DNA from: Batillaria attramentaria
Lineage: Eukaryota; Mollusca; Gastropoda; Batillariidae
Direction: 5' to 3'
Length of the DNA stretch: 64,000 bases
Assembly (NCBI GenBank): GCA_018292915.2
Contig: JACVVK020000461.1
Coordinates: 457,501 to 521,500 of the forward strand
Shown here: positions 57,070 through 64,000 of the stretch, one piece after another
Position numbering within the stretch: position 1 is the first letter of the stretch
Layout of the letters: each line of letters opens with the position of its first letter
The notes under the pieces: model-generated
What the model saw: only the letters and a program-made list of their open reading frames with translations
Databases searched by the model: none
Told to the model about the DNA's origin: nothing
Position numbers and translations under genes: made by a program

Positions 57070-58137
57070 GGTTTGAAGCGGTTCAAGTGCAAGCTGAAAC
57101 TGATGAATAACACGTCGTGTGACAGCCAATCAGAATCGCCGTGTATCTGTCGTTTCAAAAAGTTTCAAGCGCAAAACTACAGACAAATGGTCACCCCTAG
57201 CATTCTTGGTACTTCAGGTATATTTGTCTGACCACAATGTACCCAAGATACTTTGTCCCAGAAACGGCCATGTTCAATTTTCAGTCAAGACTGACTGAGA
57301 TTTAGGAAATGGATGAATAGTTAGGGTTAGATCTATATCCAAGATCGATTACAGTTCAGCGTTACCTCTGCTGGGTTTTACTACAGACAGCAGAGACATT
57401 GTGATATTTGGACAAGGACTGGTATATACCTGTGGTACATTGTGGTCAGAGTCACTGTCGATCGGTTAAATAGTGGGGAAAAAAAGTCACATCAGAGACC
57501 AATTCACCCGAGAGACAGTCGTGTGTGACACCGTTATCGATTCTTGCACTGACATCACGTGCGTCTGTTCCGTTAGTTTAAGAACTTGTAACACTGACTT
57601 CCAAAAACGTAATTGATTCTCAACAGCGTCAAGCTGGATTCTCATTGGACTAATGAAAATCTGAGCGGGAGAAATCGTGACAACGCGCCATTTCTCAAAG
57701 GCCTGAATAATCTGTTCCCTCCACCGGTGCAGAAAAACCGCAGGCCAAGAACAGGGCGTTAACCCAGTCGCCCGCACCGGACCACGTTCTCATAATGCTC
57801 GGAGAGATGGATGGCAGTCGGCAGGCAATGACACACAAATAGCCTCATCCAAAGCAGCCGGGAGTCAGGCTCAATTCCCCTCGTGACGAACACGTTCGAC
57901 GATCCGTCATCTATAGTTTATCTACCTCTTGCCGTGACCCATTCTGCGCTGCACAGCCAGTTGCTTCTCTTCCGCTCCGCAAACTGGCCCTGCGGGACGC
58001 CGGACCCAAATCCTGTGTGTTGAGTAAACGGTTCAGTTCGACTTGACGATCTTTCCGAGTTATTGTCGACTAACCAAACTCCGGCGCACGGCTCCTGGCG
58101 AAGTTTGCCCTGCAAGACCAATCAGAGGTTTTTCACT

Positions 58138-58337
58138 GGTATAGCCCTCGCTGGCCGGGCAAGCACTACCGATGGCCTGCACCTAGGAAGATCAGAAGTC
58201 GTGAGGAGTCTGAGACGCGCTGCACAAGCAAAGCCTCGGTATAGCCCTCGCCGGCCGGGCAAGCATTACCGATGGCCTGCACCTTGGCAGATCAGAAGTG
58301 GTGAGGAGTCTGAGACGCGCTGCACAAGCTAAGCCTC
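58138..58337. repeat. Tandem duplication, two 100 bp units
   Basis: GGTATAGCCCTCGC(T/C)GGCCGG begins at 58138 and 58238. The units differ at only a few positions (for example AAGCACTACC versus AAGCATTACC, and CTAGGAAG versus TTGGCAG-type changes). A 100 bp period shifts the reading frame, so the open frame across it (58063-58332) is not a conserved protein. Confidence 0.92.
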
Positions 58338-59142
58338 GGTCATCATTCCTTCCTGCAGAACAGAGGTGCGCAAAGAGGCAGTGGCCGACGGTCAAACCTA
58401 GAAGGGCGTGACAGGGCCTGTGTGAACCAAACCAACATTGGAACAGTCCCGGACGACACTGGGAAAATTACTGAGAGATCGGGTGGAGCGCGTATGGGCT
58501 TTTTCGCACGAAGAGATGCTATCTTGAACTAAACTCATTGGTGCAACGGCTCAATAAAACGTATTGCTGTTCTCTAGGACGCCCCTCTCGAGCAGTACAA
58601 AGGAGTGATTTGATTGCTGCCGGTATCGTGTCGGGGATGAGAGGGTCACCGAGCATACGCGTGCGCCGGATTGTAGTTAAAATGTCCGCAGAGACATTCT
58701 GCGGAGCGGAAGACAGAATAGCAGGTAGCCCTGCTGCGTAGAACAGACCTAACCCGGCCCCTAACCCGGCAGGCGGTGGGAGGACAAAGGTTGACCTCCT
58801 CTGGGGATAAGATCCGTCCGTTCAAGAGCGGGTGGTGATCGTGTGTGGCGAGGTTCCACCAGCCGTGCAAATAGCTGCAGCAACAGAACTGTTTCGCTTT
58901 GTCAGCGGTTTACTGTGGAACGTTGGATCAAAGCACGCTCATCAAAGCTGAGTCTGCATGATTTTATTATTATTATCATTTTTATTTATTTATTTTGTTT
59001 TGCGAAGGGGTTCCTAAAAAAAAATAAAAAATCGTCGGCTGCGCTGATGGGAAATGGGAATTGTTGCATTTGTGTACATTTATAATGGAACGTGAATGTG
59101 TCCATCACTTGAATTATCGATTGTCCTTCGTCTTGGATGCTC

Positions 59143-59273
<131 letters not shown>

Positions 59274-59783
59274 GCCAACCAGAAAGGGTTACAGCCGGTG
59301 TCACTCAGTGAAGTCATGATCAGAACCAGTTGCGGGTTGTGGATGTATTTTGGTCCCCGTCCACCGTTCCCAGTTTTAGTCTCTGCACCCCTCCGCAAGA
59401 CTGACGTAACAATGCATGTGCGTGCGTGTATGGGCGGGAGCTGGGGATGAAACAGGGGTGACACCAGGGCATTGCAATTTCGCTCACAGCAGATGGCCCG
59501 ACCTGACAGGCTTCAATCGCAAAATGGGTGTCAGGTTTCAATTCCAATCTTCCACGTGAAGCCCTGGGGAGAAAAGACAAAACATCTAATTTGTTAGCAA
59601 TGCTCTCTCGATTCAATGGCCAGATACACCGAAAAGACCTCACGATATGAAGCACCACATGTGTATAACGGACAAATAGCCCAGTTGCCCGTCAATTCAT
59701 TGAAAATAATATGTTCAGTCAGTTCTGCCTAACCTGCAAGACAAATACAACACGGCCGAACTGGAAGATCGCTGGACTATTTA

Positions 59784-59890
59784 AATGCTCGGGTCCCTGC
59801 TAACAGCCAAACGTTTGTGCTGGCCTTTTTCTTTCCCTTCGTTGCCACGTGTTTGATATAATTATCGTCCCTGTAGATGATTGGGGGGAG
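59784..59890 (+). mobile_element. Old, diverged SINE copy
   Basis: AATGCTCGGGTCCCTGCTAA, then AACGTTTGTGCTGGCCTTTT and CGTTGCCACGTGTTTGATAT follow the SINE order, with deletions and substitutions. Confidence 0.6.
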
Positions 59891-60546
59891 GGGGGGGGGC
59901 TTCCCTTAAATAATTAATACCCAAAGATTATTATTATTATTATCCCTGCGTGATGGAATGGACGATAAAATTCATCAATCACCCACCAAACCAACCATCC
60001 AGCTGACCAACATGTACTACTGCACACCTTCCAGAGTTGTGAGGTAGAAACTAGGGAAACACTGGCCGGTAGGGCGTACATGGACATGGAGTTGCCTAGA
60101 TGACAGTGCAAGCTTACCGAATGCAATCTTCTTTGGCATGATGGACCCCTCTTTCTCCAGGAAATAATTATTCTCTTTAATACAAGGAACACTAGAAGAG
60201 CTGATTTACACGGTTGTGACCAGCCCATGTCAATGTCCTTGCCCGCTCATCACGCAGCCTTGACCTAATCCGTTCTGTCTGTTGGTCCATCAGTGGAGAT
60301 GCCAATCGTCACATTATCAGGACACAGATGGACGCCTGCCTCTCAGCGGCACACCTGGTCGCGTGATGCTACCTGCGATAAGGACCACGGGAAAGTGCTG
60401 GCACCCGAAACTTGCCGAGAGACTCACCTGGAATGTGTGTGGGTTTATATGAATATTCCGTAAAGTGTGTTTGAACTGGTTGGACACTACCTAAGTGTCT
60501 TAATCTGATAGGTGAGCGGCCGTGAGCGGCCATCAACCTCGAGAAG

Positions 60547-60547
<1 letters not shown>

Positions 60548-60617
<70 letters not shown>
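60548..60617. repeat. (CT)n(CA)n microsatellite
   Basis: About 7 CT units then about 27 CA units. Confidence 0.96.
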
Positions 60618-60619
<2 letters not shown>

Positions 60620-61439
60620 TACGTGTTTCTTTCTTTTTTCAGTCATTCAATTATTGAACGATGTTGCTGCTTTCTCCACCATGCGTTTCCACTTTCGGTG
60701 GTCGATGAAGCAGTCATCGTCATATATGTAGGCAGTCTCGAGTCAGCCCCCAAGACTTGAGCTAAAATTCACTAATTTTCACACTATGCTTCCTATTTCC
60801 CGCTTCCGGCAAGTCAGTAATTCAATAGCATCATTAACACTATTCACAACATATTACCCGCACAGCAACTTGTATAGACATTGAGTACCACTGTTTCCGC
60901 ATCCGTCATAAACGCCAGCCATGTACTAGTACCAGCACTGTGAGTCCCGAGCCACCAGCCACAATATCTGGATATCTCCAAGACATACACAGGACAAACA
61001 ACAGCGGATGTCTGAACGCCAAGAACATGGAAACGCAGTAGTGCTTCGCACACACAGACTTCAACCTGTCCTCCGCCATGTCAAGTGCTGAACAAACTGC
61101 TTGCTACTCTCTCAAGGGCGTTTGCCGGAGATGCTTTCGGTCTCGAGTGCTGCACTTCAAGCACTGGCTAACTACACAGGTGAAATTCGGTTTTTCAGCA
61201 CCGCTATAACTAAGCTGATTTTTATCCCCTCGTGTTAAAGGAAATGCAAAACCTGTTTGACATTGTAATCCGCTTTCTGAAGCACTTAGAGAAATCAGGC
61301 AAGGTTACAGGGAGGGTGAACCTACAGGTCTGGACCGTGGCGTGTTCAATGTCAATGGTGGCGTTTTATAAAGAAAAACAAAAACCCAAATACTCAAGGT
61401 TTCCTTTCTAAGAGTCTAATGAAAACCCCTATACTAAGG

Positions 61440-61860
61440 ATTCCCTGTTCACTGACAAAATGTGTACGTGTTCTTTGGAATATTTTGACTCTCTCAAGAT
61501 GATCCCCTGCCGCCAAGACTGCCTTTTCGCTGCGGTGACAAAAATCTCAACAGAAAGCCCAAGCTAAAGATCTTCCTTTCGCTGTAGTGACAAAGAGTGC
61601 AAGTCCACTTTCAAATATTTCCGGCTTCTCTCCCGAGTCACCAGAAACCGCCCACACTGACTCAAGACTTCCGTTTCACTACGGTGACAAAGTGTATAAG
61701 TGTACTTTTCAATATTCTGACACCGGCTCTAACCAGAAACCCTACCCCCAAAGATTCCCTTTCATTGCAGTGACATAGCAGGTTTACTTTCGCGTATTTT
61801 GAGAATCTCAGCAGAAAGCGCAAGCTACAGATTTTCGTTTTATCACCAGGTCCACACAGG
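61440..61860. repeat. Degenerate repeat with recurring TTTC(A/G)CT-GTGACAAA motif
   Basis: GTGACAAA or GTGACATA with the preceding TTTCGCTG/TTTCACTA occurs near 61529, 61580, 61679 and 61773, with a related form near 61450. Each is followed by (T/C)ACTTTC(A)-ATAT. Spacing is irregular (about 51-99 bp). Confidence 0.55.
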
Positions 61861-63019
61861 CAGCACTGTCCGTCAGAACCGCTATCTGGCAGGGCGGGGG
61901 GGGGGGGGGGGGGTGAGTTAGCTGAAAGCACCGGGGAGGGAGCACCGAGTGGTACTAAATCATAATGCGCAGCACGAGGAAGTATCCCCCTAATATCACA
62001 TGCACCAATATCCTCCCGTTAGGACCACCAGAATGGATTAGGTGACCGAAGGGCAGCCACGGAAATGCGTGTATTTTTTGGTTATTTATGTGTGTAACTA
62101 TCGCAAAGGAGGAGATGACTGACAAGATATCATTCCAGGAATTCTTACATTGGAAGTTTCATTGGAAAAAGTCACAGCTGCTACAGAAATTCAGTGCTCA
62201 GTTGTTAACCCCAGAAAAATACTGACTTCTACAGAAACTGCTTGCCTGCCACAGAAATAATTCTGTTGTTGGCTCGGACCGTGCGAAAATATCACGAGTA
62301 GTCATTTTGTTTTCAGTAAATGCACCATCCCCTTTTTATCACCGACTGCACGATGACTGACTCGGAGAGTCTTCAGAAACACGGCATAAGTTGTCTCTGA
62401 AGAGGAAAATGTCAGCAAAAGACACATTCCATGACTGCAAGACAAACATCCTCAGACATGCACAAAAACATTGCCATCTATCTCCACGTGATGGTCGCCC
62501 CGATGTCTAGCGGCGATGACAGAGATAATGTTTCGCTATTCCAGAAATAGGATCCCCAGTTTAAGACCCTCGTCCATGCATATTTTACAGTGCTGCATCT
62601 TATGGGTATTTAGTAAGAAGCTGCAAGCATGTGTCTCCTTTCTCTAATTCAGTTATGCGTAACAGATTACTCTTCCTCAAAGACATGGAACGTGTCAAGC
62701 ATACTATTAATGGCGTGTGATTTGGTCATCACAGCCAAGGAAAATAACACGGCATGCCTTAATGTGTAAACTGATTGGTGTTCAGCTGGGCTATTATCTG
62801 GGACAGTTGTCTCGGACCCCCCCCCCCCCCAACAACCTGACCCCCCTGAGATCATCTCCAATCGCTTTTGTGGTGGAGACTGTCAACGTAAATCAAGCAC
62901 ACCCAACTTGAGCCGCACCGGAATGCTGCGTAATTCTTTTATGTGTGAGACAGACCAAAGGACACACACACACACACACAAACTCCATTTACGTCGTCAT
63001 GAAGTCAACTACCTTCCGT

Positions 63020-63247
63020 GCGCAACGGCCCCCTCCCCCCCTCCCCCCCCCCCCCCCCTCGAGTCAACACCACTGTCGACCACTTCAACAAGCCCTAATA
63101 TGTCAGTTTCAGACCCACCACTTATCCTGCCCTTACAGATATAAATGCCGAGGCAGATATTTTATCAAATGCGATACTACTCCCCCCCCCCCCCGCCAGC
63201 GCTTCCCCCCCCCCCCCGGCCAGCGCCCATTCCCCCCCCCCCCCCCG
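63020..63247. repeat. Cluster of C-runs
   Basis: C-runs at 63042-63058, 63182-63194, 63206-63218 and 63232-63246, separated by G(G)CCAGCGC and similar. The minus strand therefore has four closely spaced G-runs. Proline-rich frames across it are artefacts. Confidence 0.9.
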
Positions 63248-63666
63248 GCCGTTGTCATCTGAGACCGATTCAGTGGAGATTTACTGGCGGTTCGCAGCAG
63301 AACTCCCGGCGCCTGCCGCTGTCCATTTGCCTACTGGTCTGTCCCCAAAGAGGGGCGATGGTCAATATTTTCCATCGTCCGCATCCCTGTTTTCACTGCA
63401 TCCGCGGAATTTCCCTTGTCGCTGGCTCGATGTCTGATCCTTTCTTGTGGCGCAATGAAGTGCGCCAGAGATACCGTGGGGACGTTATCCAATTGAGCGA
63501 TGGAGTTTATTGATGGGAAAAAAGTGAATACGTTAGATGAAACGAAAGAAGGAAATTGCGCACGTATCAGGGAGAACTTTGGGATAAACTGTATGCATAC
63601 ACAAAGCCAGAGTGTTCAAGCATTCATTGATGTAATCAACCAGAGTAAACGTGGGTGCGCCCGAGA

Positions 63667-63668
<2 letters not shown>

Positions 63669-63720
<52 letters not shown>

Positions 63721-63752
63721 GCGCGCATGCACGCACGCACACACACACTCAT
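63669..63752. repeat. (CA)n(CG)n array
   Basis: About 18 CA units, about 9 CG units, then CACGCA variants. Confidence 0.95.
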
Positions 63753-63807
63753 TAAATCGCCACTTCTAAATAATCATGTGGATTTGGACATCTTTGATGG
63801 AACAAAA

Positions 63808-63810
<3 letters not shown>

Positions 63811-63888
<78 letters not shown>
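63811..63888. repeat. (GT)n microsatellite
   Basis: About 38 uninterrupted GT units. Confidence 0.97.
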
Positions 63889-63890
<2 letters not shown>

Positions 63891-64000
63891 CCACCTTCCC
63901 CTCTACTAATTATAACGAATGCCTTATTGTAAGTAGGCAGCTGTACATCATTTGCCTCGGAGGCGGCCTGAAATGAAGCAATTCATATGTATAATTTACG

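Noticed and set aside
57487..57777. 96-codon minus-strand frame (CSWPAVFLHRWREQI...)
   Set aside because: It reads plausibly, but I recognise no family and it has no splice sites supporting an exon; treated as chance.
61587..61778. C2H2 zinc finger
   Set aside because: Only a linker-like GDKVYKC is seen; the paired Cys and His residues and the 28-residue period are missing.

Overview
This 64 kb window is animal nuclear DNA. Coding sequence is sparse and split into short exons with canonical GT/AG borders. Most of the window is intron or intergenic DNA full of (GT)n/(GA)n microsatellites, tRNA-derived SINEs, inverted-repeat elements and a decayed LINE. The repeat style and a kindlin gene with invertebrate-like divergence suggest a lophotrochozoan, most likely a mollusc (perhaps a gastropod). 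That taxonomic call is inference.

Two conserved genes lie on the minus strand. (1) Kindlin (fermitin family, FERMT2-like) is an integrin-activating FERM adaptor. Its first five coding exons are at 24229-24373, 8333-8566, 5355-5573, 4121-4332 and 3509-3611, and the gene runs off the left edge. Together they encode about 304 N-terminal residues: F0, F1 with its inserted loop, and the start of F2. Exon phases agree at every junction except exon 3 to exon 4. There one extra C in a C4 run of exon 3 breaks the frame; this is either an assembly indel or a real lesion. (2) TTC8 (BBS8), a TPR subunit of the ciliary BBSome, is represented by its last two coding exons, 48914-48997 and 30473-30589. They are separated by an 18.3 kb intron, and the gene runs off the right edge. 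TTC8 is upstream of kindlin in the same orientation; I see no functional link between them.

Layout: 1-3508 kindlin intron 5 (or beyond), with one complete SINE. 3509-5573 kindlin exons 3-5, with an 11 x 35 bp minisatellite in intron 3. 5574-8332 intron 2. 8333-8566 exon 2. 8567-24228 intron 1, with several SINEs including a 500 bp poly(A)-tailed one. 24229-25150 kindlin 5' end and probable promoter. 25150-29990 intergenic. 29990-30589 TTC8 last exon and 3' UTR. 30590-48913 TTC8 intron, holding a two-exon relic of a multicopy element-like gene on the plus strand (32326-33283), a degenerate LINE (33718-35195), two inverted-repeat elements and a three-layer nested insertion at 39317-39800. 48914-64000 is upstream TTC8 intron with two copies of another inverted-repeat element, a 100 bp tandem duplication and many microsatellites.

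The most informative signal beyond the genes is one tRNA-Arg(TCT)-like SINE family. It has at least 12 recognisable copies, ends in a (CACCC)n-type tail rather than poly(A), and is often 5'-truncated between perfect 9-15 bp target-site duplications.
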